Shown here: piece by piece, positions 46,070 to 54,860 of the stretch
Position numbering within the stretch: position 1 is the first letter of the stretch
Layout of the letters: each line of letters starts with the position of its first letter
NCBI RefSeq assembly: GCF_021390935.1
Contig: NZ_JAJPUI010000012.1
Coordinates: 1 to 64,000 of the forward strand
Source of the DNA: Streptomyces sp. CC228A
Lineage (GTDB): Bacteria; Actinomycetota; Actinomycetes; Streptomycetales; Streptomycetaceae
Direction: 5' to 3'
Length of the DNA stretch: 64,000 bases
The notes under the pieces: generated by a model
Database searches by the model: none
Told to the model about the DNA's origin: nothing
The model's input: the letters and a program-made list of their open reading frames with translations, nothing else
Made by a program: the position numbers and the translations under genes

Positions 46070-46749
46070 TAGGAAAGACGAGTGAAGGGCGCAGTCTGAG
46101 CCAACCCTGCTCCGCCTTCGCACCGCAGAGCTCCGGCAAAGGCGCGGGAAGCCGACGCGAGGATTTTCAGGTTCGCCTGGCGCAGCTCTTCGGGATCAAT
46201 TTTCACTGAGCGCCTATTCGTCAATTCGGCGCGCATCAGGACAGGATCCCCCACACCCTCGGGGAATCGCTGACTCGCACAGTCGAAGTACACAACGGAC
46301 GCTCCCCCGTTGGATATAGCCTGTCGCCCAACGGCGTATTTCACGAAGGACGGCTTGACGCCTCGCAGATCCTCCTCCTCGCTGAGCGAAACGCCGATCT
46401 CCAGGTCCGGCAGTCCTCCGGCATCCGGCACGTGAACCTCGCAGAGGTCTGTTTCCCTCCACTTGTCCACGGCGCCACCAGAGCTGTACTCGGCAACCAC
46501 AGCGTCCGCCGCCGTCCGCGGCTCCGCAAAGGAGAGCCGCGCCGCGAACTCTTTCGCCCCCGTCACAGTCTCCACGGCCAAGGATGCCTCCCTTGAGAAG
46601 GCGCCGCCGCACAGCTTCTCCGCCGAAACGGTGTCGCGTCGATCAGGACCGTCCGGCGGCCCCCCGCCGCAGGCCGACAGGAGGACGGTCGCGAACATGA
46701 CGGCTGCGGCACGGCAAGAAGACCGTGCGCCGACGCACGCGCGCCTCAT
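46069..46749 (-). CDS. lipoprotein of the WXG-motif cluster
   Basis: A 226-residue protein: signal peptide (VMFATVLLSACGGGP, lipobox LSAC), then a mature domain with CGGAFSREASLAVETVTGAKEFAARLSFAE, FEVHVPDAGGLPDLEIGVSLSEE-like strands, YFDCASQRFPEGVGDPVLMRAEL and ALRCEGGAGLAQTAPFTRLS. Fold not recognised. The ATG (46749) lies 4 nt after the stop of the large WXG protein, so it is co-transcribed; AGGGAG precedes it. Its TAG stop is split at the IS junction but regenerated. Lower GC than the core. Confidence 0.8.
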   Translation of the reverse strand: MRRACVGARSSCRAAAVMFATVLLSACGGGPPDGPDRRDTVSAEKLCGGAFSREASLAVETVTGAKEFAARLSFAEPRTAADAVVAEYSSGGAVDKWRETDLCEVHVPDAGGLPDLEIGVSLSEEEDLRGVKPSFVKYAVGRQAISNGGASVVYFDCASQRFPEGVGDPVLMRAELTNRRSVKIDPEELRQANLKILASASRAFAGALRCEGGAGLAQTAPFTRLS

Positions 46750-46753
46750 GTGA

Positions 46754-49024
46754 TCACTCCCTGTCCTGAGGCAGGCTACCGTGCGCGGACTCGCTTCCGC
46801 GCCCCCACAGGTGACCGCCCTTGAGAGCCTCTTCCAGATCCTGACCGAACGCGGAATCCCGTTCAACGCCATGATGTTCCATGAAAACACGCATCGGAAT
46901 CGCGGCATTGAGCTCACCAGCGTCAAAGATGGCCTTGCGCTGCTTCTGGACGTCTTCTCCACTGTCTTTCTGGTTGGAGTCGACGTAGTCACCCACGACG
47001 CCATTGACCAGTTGCCCGACCACTCCCGTGCCCGCGTCCTGGGCCACAGGGATCAGTGTGGCAGCGACTCCGACGGCGGCGACCGGCGGGAGGAAAGCTG
47101 CTCCAGCCGCAATCACCACACCGCTGCCGAAGTTGATCCACCCTGCCCGCTTCGCCTGCGCCTTGTTGTATGCCTCGTCCGCCGCGAGCCCCTCCGCCCT
47201 GACCTGCTCGACGCGCGCCTGGTCGATCAGGCCTTGCACTTCACCGATCGACCGCACGGCTTCACGCGCATGCGCCTCGTTCACCGCGCCGTCGGCGCCC
47301 ACCTGCGCTTCGAGCATGCTGACCGTATAGACCTGCTCGGCCTTGGCGATTTCCGCATAGGCGTCCGGATGCTTCCCCAGGGCGCTGAGGAACTGACGGG
47401 TAGCGTCCATCCCGAACTCCGCATGGCCGGGCTCCGGCCTACCCCCTTCGCCCTTGCGCGGGGCGAACATACTCGTCGGGTCGTTCTCGTTCATGGACCA
47501 GTTGATGTCGTCCACGTATCCGGCTGCCATGCGCCCGAGACTGTCAGCCAGTGACTCCTGCCTCCTCAGCAGTGCCGGATCGCCCCCGTACCTCTCGACA
47601 ACCCTTTCCATGAGTTCAGCGGTGTCGCCGTCACGGCTGAGCCGCGCGTTCGGGTCATCGTGCGAGGCGCCCAACACCGCTGCTTCCAGGGCGTGCCCCA
47701 GACTGTCGTAGCCGTGTGCGGCGCTCGTGCCGTCGGCCACCACGTCCTCGGGCCACTCCCGCCCCTGAGTGAAGTAGTCGAAGGCGTTGAGCTTCTCCTT
47801 GCCCTCCCCGTGGTCGGCGGGGAGGTCGAATCCGCCGCTGAAGAACTCCGTCGCGGCCCTGGGGTGGTGGCCGAGGGCCTCCATGAAGCCCACCATGGGA
47901 TCGCGACCCAGGTCCCTGCCATCCCAGTTGAGGCGCGGCATACCCCCATGGGTCATCCATGCCTGCGTCGGCGCCACCATGCCGTTGCGCGTCATCTTCC
48001 GCTCGGCGGCGACAAGGGCGCTCCCGTAGTCATGGAGGAAACTCTTTTCGAAGCTCCCGTGCCGCATGAGGGCACTCATCACCTGGAAGCCGTAAGGTGA
48101 CGCACCCCGTGTCCGGACCGGATCGTCGCCCGCACTGATCACTTCCGCCTTCCAAGCCTGCATCTCGGGGCTTGTCGAGTGGGTGGCGGCGGCCAGGGCC
48201 ATGCTGTAGTTCTTCTGGAGTTCCTGCAGCTTGTCCCGGTGGTCGATGCCGAGCCGGGATGCGTCGCTCGGGTCCCCCAGGTCCGCCCAGTATGCAAGGG
48301 TTCCCCGGCCGCCTACCTCCAGCGCGAGCCTTTCCGCGAAGTACGGGTCGTCCGCGTTGTCCTTGAAGAGCCTGTTCAGGCGGTCGATCTCCTTGGCCGT
48401 GGCTTCGTCGCCCTTCTTCACCAAGGCCGCCGCGAGCTTGGCGTCCTCAGCGTCCTGAACCTTGGACGCCTCCTCCAGAGACCTGTAGCGAGTGCCGGAG
48501 AAGTCGTGCTCGTCTGTTCCGACTACCGCGCGCAGTGCCCGGTTGGCGACGTCATCGGCGTCATCGGCACGTTCGACCGCTGCCTGAAGAGCGGATCTCA
48601 CCCCGTCGAAATCCGCCTGCTGCGGCGTCGGCCCGTCGTAACTCCCGCTTCGCCGATCAGGATGCACCAGGTGGCTGACGCCGCCGTTCGCGTCGATGCG
48701 AATGCCTCTGCGAGGGGCTTCGTCGACTATCTTCTCCAGTGCCCGCTTGGCTGCCTTGAACTCAGCCAGTGCGTCCCGCAGGATGACCCTGATGCTGCCC
48801 GCGACCGCGGCGGCGTCTGCGAACTCCTTGGCCGTCTTCTTCACGAACGGTCGTGTCACCCCGGCATTGGCACCTTCCCAGCGTGCCTTGTCCGCCTTGG
48901 CCCGCATACCGCTGTCAGCCTGCTCTCCCAGCGCCTTCAGCTTGTCGTGGGTCTGACCCCAGTCCGTGACGGCCTCTTCCAGACTGCCCAGCCTTGCGTG
49001 CAGCACTTGCGCGAACGTCAACAT
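46754..49024 (-). CDS. large WXG-motif protein with membrane-active segment
   Basis: A 756-residue protein. The N-terminal 110 residues are alpha-helical with a W-E-G turn (KARWEGANAGVTRPFVKKTAKEFADAAAVAGSIRVILRDALAEFK), like WXG100 or LXG type VII secretion substrates. The middle is helical with no motif I recognise (DUF6571-type proteins are a possible match, unverified). Near residues 635-690 a hydrophobic, glycine-rich segment (GWINFGSGVVIAAGAAFLPPVAAVGVAATLIPVA) could insert in a membrane. Flanked by a smaller WXG-like gene (18 nt upstream) and a lipoprotein gene (4 nt downstream). No catalytic motif seen. Confidence 0.72.
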   Translation of the reverse strand: MLTFAQVLHARLGSLEEAVTDWGQTHDKLKALGEQADSGMRAKADKARWEGANAGVTRPFVKKTAKEFADAAAVAGSIRVILRDALAEFKAAKRALEKIVDEAPRRGIRIDANGGVSHLVHPDRRSGSYDGPTPQQADFDGVRSALQAAVERADDADDVANRALRAVVGTDEHDFSGTRYRSLEEASKVQDAEDAKLAAALVKKGDEATAKEIDRLNRLFKDNADDPYFAERLALEVGGRGTLAYWADLGDPSDASRLGIDHRDKLQELQKNYSMALAAATHSTSPEMQAWKAEVISAGDDPVRTRGASPYGFQVMSALMRHGSFEKSFLHDYGSALVAAERKMTRNGMVAPTQAWMTHGGMPRLNWDGRDLGRDPMVGFMEALGHHPRAATEFFSGGFDLPADHGEGKEKLNAFDYFTQGREWPEDVVADGTSAAHGYDSLGHALEAAVLGASHDDPNARLSRDGDTAELMERVVERYGGDPALLRRQESLADSLGRMAAGYVDDINWSMNENDPTSMFAPRKGEGGRPEPGHAEFGMDATRQFLSALGKHPDAYAEIAKAEQVYTVSMLEAQVGADGAVNEAHAREAVRSIGEVQGLIDQARVEQVRAEGLAADEAYNKAQAKRAGWINFGSGVVIAAGAAFLPPVAAVGVAATLIPVAQDAGTGVVGQLVNGVVGDYVDSNQKDSGEDVQKQRKAIFDAGELNAAIPMRVFMEHHGVERDSAFGQDLEEALKGGHLWGRGSESAHGSLPQDRE

Positions 49025-49042
49025 GCCTGTTCCACGAGCCTC

Positions 49043-49471
49043 TCAGGAGAAGTGCCTGTCGATGATCGCGACGGAGTAACTGGTGACCAGCTCCTCTTCC
49101 CCCTTCAGGTGATCGGCTCTCGTCACCTCGAGGTGGTTGTGGATGTGAGCACAGGCACTGAGGAGCGTTTCGCACTGCCCGCGCCACCTGTCCCATGCCG
49201 TCCACATCCCCGAACCGGTCTTGAATCCGTCCTCGTCGAGGGATTTCGAAGCGGTGTCCGTCTTGGCACCTGCGTGGAACGCCGCGGCCTCGAAGGCATG
49301 GAAGAGTGCTTGCGCGTCGTTGCCCACGGCGCGTAGATCCTTGGAGAATACCTTGTAGTCCGCGTCCCCCGTGCCGCTGTCCTCCGACGGTAGCTGGTTG
49401 AGACGCGTACCGGCTTCATGCCGCTGACGCACCTCAGCCTTGATTCCCGCCCATTCGTCCTCGAACGCCAT
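49043..49471 (-). CDS. small WXG-like helical protein, first gene of cluster
   Basis: A 142-residue protein, AFEDEWAGIKAEVRQRHEAGTRLNQL..., helical throughout, with W-R-G in MWTAWDRWRGQCETLLSACAHIHNHL, which may be the WXG hairpin turn. It lacks a signal peptide or membrane helix, like ESX-type secreted partners or chaperones. ATG 49471 is preceded by AGGGGGG. It starts a same-strand run of genes (49471 to 44128). Function is inferred only from context and the motif. Confidence 0.65.
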   Translation of the reverse strand: MAFEDEWAGIKAEVRQRHEAGTRLNQLPSEDSGTGDADYKVFSKDLRAVGNDAQALFHAFEAAAFHAGAKTDTASKSLDEDGFKTGSGMWTAWDRWRGQCETLLSACAHIHNHLEVTRADHLKGEEELVTSYSVAIIDRHFS

Positions 49472-49552
49472 CGAGCCCCCCTGGTCCCGGACCGCGACAC
49501 CTTTGCAGGGGTAACCATAATCGTGGCCATGTGGCCAACGAGGCTTTCCGGC

Positions 49553-51886
49553 CTACGTGTTGGACGTCACCACCGCCGCCTGCGGGCGGATGGGGAGGCG
49601 GTTGACGGGGCGGCCCGTGGCGGCGCGGACGGCGGCGGCGACGGCTGCCGGGGCGGTGACGACCGGGACGGCGCTGGCGGGCTTGGCGCCGAAGGGGGCC
49701 ACCACGTCGCGTTCCTCGACCAGGCGGACGATGCGGATCGCCGGGGCGTCCAGGGCCGTCGGCAGGGCGTAGCCCGTCAGGTCGGGGTGGCGGACCAGGC
49801 CGCGGGGGGTGCGGAGGTTCTCCGTGAGGGCGGCGCCGAGCCCCTGGGTGACGCCCGCTTCGATGCGGGTGGCCAGCTGCGCCGGGTTCAGGACGCGGCC
49901 CACGTCCTGGGCCACCGCGAGTTCGACGACGCGGACGCTGCCCAGTTCGACGTCCACGTCGACCACCGCGCGGATGGCGCAGAAGGCGAGGCCGACGAAC
50001 GCGTCGCCCTGGCCGGTCTCGTCCAGGGGCTCCGTGGGGTGGGGGCGGCACTGGGCGGTGGCCCACAGCTCCTTGCCCTCCAGGGCCTCGGCGACCGTGG
50101 TGGACAGCACGCCGTCGTAGGAGGTGATCTTGCCGTCGGCGATCTGGAGGAGTTCGGTGGACATGCCGAACTTGTGGGCCAGCGGCTGGAGCAGCTGGGT
50201 GCGGACCATCTTCGCGGCGCGTTCCACCGCGCCGCCCGAGACCCACGTGTGGCGGCCGTGCGCGGCGGCGCCCGCCGGGGGCTGGTCGGTGTCGACCGGC
50301 GCCACGTGGACCTCCTCCACGCCCAGCACGTCCTGGACGATCTGGCGGGCGAGGGTGGAGAACCCCTGGCCGGTCTCGACGGCGGCGCACAGGACCGTGG
50401 CGACGCCGTCGTGGACGCGGACCGTCGCCGTGGACACCTCGTCGGTGCCCTCGGCGCCCAGCATGTGCACCATGCCCAGCGCGTAGCCGACGCCCCGCCG
50501 GACCGCGCTCGGCTCGCCCGCGCCCTCCGGGCCGCCGGGCAGCAGCCAGTCGTCCGCCGGGGTGTCCCGGGGCAGCGGCGGCAGCGGTTCGTCCCGTACG
50601 GCCGCGAGGAGTTCGGCGACCGGCGCCGGGCACGTCACCGTCTGGCCGGTCGGCAGCAGGTCGCCGGTGGCCAGGACGTTGCGCATGCGCAGCTCCGCCG
50701 GGTCGAGGCCCAGCTTCGCGGCGAGCTTGTCCATCTGGCCCTCGTACGCGGCGCACACCTGCATCGCGCCCTCGCCCCGCACGTGTCCGGACGGCGGGTT
50801 GTTCGTACGGACCGCCCACCCCTCGACGAAGGCGTGGGGCACCACGTACGGGCCGCAGGCGAAGGCGACCGCCGCGGCCAGGGAGTCCGAGGACGCCTCC
50901 GCGTAGGCGCCGGCGTCCAGCAGGATCTGCGCCTCCACCTTCACCAGGCGGCCCTCGGCGTCCGCGTGGTGGCGGTAGCGCAGGAGGGTCGGGTGGCGGT
51001 GGGCGTGGCCCAGGAACGACTCCTCGCGGGTCGCCGTGAGCTTGACGGGGGCGCCGGTGCGCAGGGCGAGGAGGCCCAGCGGGATCTGGAAGCCGGGGTC
51101 CTCGCGGTCGCCCATCGCGCCCGGCACGCCCGTGACGACGATCTTCACCTGCTCGGGCGGCAGCCCGTAGCAGGCGGCGGCCAGGTCCCGGTCGGTGTGC
51201 GGGTCGGTGGAGGCGGTGTAGATCTCCACGCCGCCGTCGGGCCGGGGCACGGCGAGGGCCGCCTCGGCGCCGACCGGCGCGGGGTCCTGGCGGCCGATGC
51301 GGTACAGGCCCTCGACGATCACCTCGCCGGTCGCGGCGGGGTCGCCGTAGCGCAGCGGGATGTGGCGGATCAGGTTGCCGTCGGGGTGCAGCGGCGGCGC
51401 GGAGAACGCCTGCTCGGGGTCGGTGACCGGGTCGAGGAGCTCGTAGTCGACGATGATCGCGGCGGCGGCGAGCCTCGCCGTGTCCGGGTGGTCGGCGGCG
51501 ACCGCGGCGATGGCCTCGCCGTGGTGGCGGACGGTGTCGGAGGCGAAGACCGGCCGGTCGGCGACGGTGCGGCCGTAGGCGCTGTCGCCCGGCACGTCGG
51601 CGTGGGTGACGACCGCCCGTACGCCCGGCATGGCGGCGGCGGCCGACGTGTCGATGGAGCGGATGCGGGCGTGGGCGTGCGGCGAGCGCAGGATCGCCGC
51701 CCACAGCAGGCCCTCCGCCCAGAGGTCCGCGGCGTACGGGAAGGTGCCTTCCGCCTTGGCGCGGGCGTCGGCCGACGGCAGCGACGCGCCCAGCCCGAGC
51801 ACGGGCTGCTCCTGCTCCTGGTCCGGGTCCCGGTCCTGCCGGGGGGAGTCGACCGCCGGGATGGCGGTGGCCGCGTCGTTGCTCAC
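49553..51886 (-). CDS. molybdenum hydroxylase (xanthine dehydrogenase-type) large subunit
   Basis: A 777-residue molybdopterin-binding subunit. It begins SNDAATAIPAVDSPRQD and shows DLWAEGLLWAAILRSPHAHARIRSID, VRHHGEAIAAVAADHPDTARLAAA, GHVRGEGAMQVCAAYEGQMD and a C-terminal GVTQGLGAALTENLRTPRGL. The usual catalytic glutamate motif near the end (GxGE) is not seen; the region reads DVVAPFGAKPASAVPVVTAPAAV. GTG 51886 overlaps the FeS gene stop (GTGA). Substrate is uncertain (purine or other N-heterocycle). Confidence 0.85.
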   Translation of the reverse strand: MSNDAATAIPAVDSPRQDRDPDQEQEQPVLGLGASLPSADARAKAEGTFPYAADLWAEGLLWAAILRSPHAHARIRSIDTSAAAAMPGVRAVVTHADVPGDSAYGRTVADRPVFASDTVRHHGEAIAAVAADHPDTARLAAAAIIVDYELLDPVTDPEQAFSAPPLHPDGNLIRHIPLRYGDPAATGEVIVEGLYRIGRQDPAPVGAEAALAVPRPDGGVEIYTASTDPHTDRDLAAACYGLPPEQVKIVVTGVPGAMGDREDPGFQIPLGLLALRTGAPVKLTATREESFLGHAHRHPTLLRYRHHADAEGRLVKVEAQILLDAGAYAEASSDSLAAAVAFACGPYVVPHAFVEGWAVRTNNPPSGHVRGEGAMQVCAAYEGQMDKLAAKLGLDPAELRMRNVLATGDLLPTGQTVTCPAPVAELLAAVRDEPLPPLPRDTPADDWLLPGGPEGAGEPSAVRRGVGYALGMVHMLGAEGTDEVSTATVRVHDGVATVLCAAVETGQGFSTLARQIVQDVLGVEEVHVAPVDTDQPPAGAAAHGRHTWVSGGAVERAAKMVRTQLLQPLAHKFGMSTELLQIADGKITSYDGVLSTTVAEALEGKELWATAQCRPHPTEPLDETGQGDAFVGLAFCAIRAVVDVDVELGSVRVVELAVAQDVGRVLNPAQLATRIEAGVTQGLGAALTENLRTPRGLVRHPDLTGYALPTALDAPAIRIVRLVEERDVVAPFGAKPASAVPVVTAPAAVAAAVRAATGRPVNRLPIRPQAAVVTSNT

Positions 51887-53618
51887 GCCGTGCCTCCGTC
51901 GTGCGGGTGGGGAAGCTGGTGCGGGATGCGTACCTCGGGCGGCTGCTCGTCGGCGGCGCCCGCACGGGCCGCGGCCGCCTGCGCGGCGGCCCTGCGCTCG
52001 GCGACGACCTCCTGCACGGCGCGCAGGGCGCCCTGGTAGCCGGTGCAGCGGCACAGGTTGCCGGACAGGGCGCGGCGGGCCTCCACGTCGCTGGGCGCGT
52101 GGTTGCCCTCCAGCAGGTCGTGCATGGTCATGGCCATGCCGGGGATGCAGAAGCCGCACTGGACGGCGCCGCAGCGGGCGAGGGCGCGCTGCACGTCGGA
52201 GGGCTCGCCGCGGGCGGCCAGGCCCTCGACGGTGCGGACCTCGCTGCCCGCGGCGGTGGCGGCGGGCACCAGGCAGGACGCCACGAGGCGGCCGTCGACC
52301 TGGACGTTGCAGGCGCCGCACTCGCCCTGCGAGCAGCCGTCCTTGGCGCCCGCGAGGCCGAGGCGCTCGCGCAGCACGTAGAGCAGGGACTCGCCGATCC
52401 AGGCGTCGCTGACGGGCCGGTCGGCGCCGTTGACCCGCAGGACGTACGAGACGTGGGGGTGCTCGTCGCCGACCGGGGCCTCGGACGCCTGCGCGTGCTC
52501 CTCGCGGGCATCGGCCGGGGCGGCGGCGGGTGCGCGCCGCCCGGTTCCGCGGCGTCGTGGAGCGCCGGGGCGTCGGGGGATGCCGGGGCGTCCTGGTCGG
52601 CCGGGGCGCCGGCCGGCGCGGGGCCGTCCGGTCGCGTGTCCGGGCGGGGTGCGGCGCCGTCCGGGTCGGTGGAAGCCCCGGCCGCGGCGGGAGCGCCCTC
52701 CTGCGGCGTCCCGTCGGCGTCCGGTGCGTCCGGTGCGTGCGGCGGGTCCGCGGGCGCGCCGGGGCCCGCGGGCTCCTCGGGTCCTGCGCCCCGTGCGGGG
52801 TCGGCCGGCCGGCCGTGCCCGCCGCCGGCCGCGTCCGGGTCGTGGAGGCCCGCGTTGAACGGGGCGGCGCCCTGCGCCGTACCACCGGGCGGTACGGGAG
52901 AGCCGGGCGGTATGGCCGCCTCGGGGGCCGCGGGGGCAGCTGCGGCGCCCGGGCCGTGCGCCGGTGGCACGGGCGGCTCCGGCAGGTCGGACGGGGCCGC
53001 TCCGCCGATCGCGCCCGTACCGCCGGCGGCGTCCGCCGTGCCCGGCCGCGGGGCATCCGGTCCGGCCTCCGCGCCGGGCTCGGTCGCGGCGGGGCTGAGG
53101 GTCCAGGGCGCGGGGGCGCCGCCCGGGAGGGTCGCGGGCGGGGTGCCGTACGACCAGTCCGGTGCGGCCGGGGGCCGTCCCGCGGCGAGCCGGTACTCGC
53201 CCGACTCCTCGGGCAGGTCGCCCTGCGCCACGGGGATGGTCCACTGGCCGGTCAGGTCCGCGCCGCCGGGCGCGGGCGCCTGCGGGTAGGGCTGCGCGGC
53301 GGGCGGCTCGGGCGCGGACGGCACCTCCTCTGCGGCGACGGCGTCGTGGAAGTTCCACTGGGCGGTGGCGTGCGGGTCGGCGATCTGCGGCGGTACGAAC
53401 CCGTGGCCGGGCGCCTCCAGGGGGAAGCCGTCCAGGCCGGCGTCGGGCGGAAGCTGCACGAAGGCGGTGGCGTCGCCGTCGTACTCGCCCGCCGGGAGGG
53501 GCTGCCAGCCGCCCCCGTGCCCCTCCTGGCCGCGGTGGTCGTGAAGGGCCTGGTGGTCCTGGTGGTCCTGGTGGTCCTGGTGCTCCTGGTGCCGGTTCCC
53601 GGTCTCGTCGGCGGTCAC
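51883..53618 (-). CDS. molybdenum hydroxylase 2Fe-2S subunit with long proline-rich N-terminus (one apparent indel)
   Basis: A roughly 578-residue protein after correction. The C-terminal 200 residues hold two [2Fe-2S] domains: CSQGECGACNVQVDGRLVASC and CGFCIPGMAMTMHDLL ... NLCRCTGYQG. The first 380 are a glutamine/histidine/proline-rich extension (NRHQEHQDHQDHQDHQ...) from GTG 53618, in another phase; one base missing from the C4 run at 52517-52520 explains the split. It sits between FAD and Mo subunit genes with GTGA overlaps on both sides. Confidence 0.83.
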
Positions 53619-54507
53619 GACAGCGCCCTCCCCAGTGCTCGTCGGGCCAGCACGGCGACGGTGCGCCGCAGGTGCAGTACGGCGGGTGGCAGCGGGGGCG
53701 GCTCCTCGCCCTCGGCGGCCGGCGGCTGGTCCGGGATGCAGGCGGCCGCCACGTATTCGCCGAAGGCCACCAGGGCCTCCGGGCTGAGCCCGCGCTCCCC
53801 GTCCCAGTCGACGAGCGAGGCGATCCAGTGCTCGGCCTCCAGCGGCCGCAGCGGCATCGGGGCGATGGCCCCGACCGCGCAGCGCACGGCACGCCGTGCC
53901 GGGTCCAGGACGACGGCGACCGACGCGAGGGCGCGGCCGGGGCCGGTCCGCCCGGTGGCCTTGAGGAAGACCTGCGGTGCGTGCAGCAGCGGCACCCGCA
54001 CGTGCGCGACGAGCTCCGCGGGACCGAGCATCTCGCGTCCGGCCAGCAGGTGGGAGACCGGGATCTCGCGGGCGCCGCCGGGTCCGACGACGACGAGGTC
54101 GGCCTCCAGCGCGGCGAGCACGGGAAGCGTGTCGCCGGTCGGGGCCGCCGTGACGACGTTGCCGCCGAGCGTGCCGGCGTTGCGGATCTGCGGCGGTCCG
54201 GCGGCGCGGGCGGCGGCGGCCAGGGCGGGGATGAGCGCGGCGAAGTCGGGGCGGCCCAGGCGGGCGTGCGTGAGGCCGGCGCCGAGGAGGGCGTGGCCGT
54301 CCTGGTACTGCCAGCCGCGGATCTCGCCCACGCGGCCGAGTCCGACGAGTCCGGCCGGGCGGAGCCGCCCTTGTTGACGGCCGCCATGAGGTCGGTGCCG
54401 CCGGCGACGGGGACGGCGGCGGGCATGGCGGTGAGCGCGGCCACGGCCTCGGCGAGCGTGGCCGGCAGCGTGACGGACTGCGCCGCCCGCGGTGCGTGCG
54501 TGGTCAA
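53615..54507 (-). pseudogene. molybdenum hydroxylase FAD subunit (one apparent indel)
   Basis: The FAD-binding CO dehydrogenase medium-subunit type: AAVPVAGGTDLMAAVNKG at the N-terminus, GGNVVTAAPTGDTLPVLAALEADLVV and APQVFLKATGRTGPGRALASVAVVLD further on. The start is TTG 54507 with GGAAGGGG upstream; its frame runs to NKGG and then changes phase at 54361-54370, where one extra C would give GLRPAGLVGLGRVGEIRG. Corrected length is about 297 residues. It is first in a three-gene operon, with its stop overlapping the FeS start (GTGA). The break may be a sequence error. Confidence 0.82.
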
Positions 54508-54860
54508 CCCAGCTGCCCCTTCCCGGTGTCCCGGTCCCGGCTGTATCGGCTGTCCCGGTCGTCCCGGCTGTGTTGCCGTACCGTACGTGCTCACAGCCCG
54601 GACGTGGAAACTCTGGCACATCTTCCAGGCTGTCCGGCGCGAGGGTCCGTGAAGGGTGTATCCGCCCGCGACCGCCCGGCCCCTCCCCGTGACCTCCCCT
54701 GATCCCCCGGCACTTCAGGCAATCACCCCCTTCGCCCGATTCGCCCGCTCTTTCGCACACGGGAGGAATGGACCTTTCTCCTCCCGGGCGTCGGCTCGGG
54801 ACCCGCGCGGAGGCGGAGGCGGAGGCGGGGGCCGGCGGGCGGGCAGCGGCCGCCCGGGGG
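54508..54860. other. 353-nt gap before the xdh-type operon
   Basis: Holds repeated GGCTGTxxCGGCTGTCC units near 54535-54575 and an AGCCCGGAC/GTCCGG inverted repeat around 54597-54634. Likely contains the operon promoter and the terminator region of the GH20 gene. No gene seen. Confidence 0.5.
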
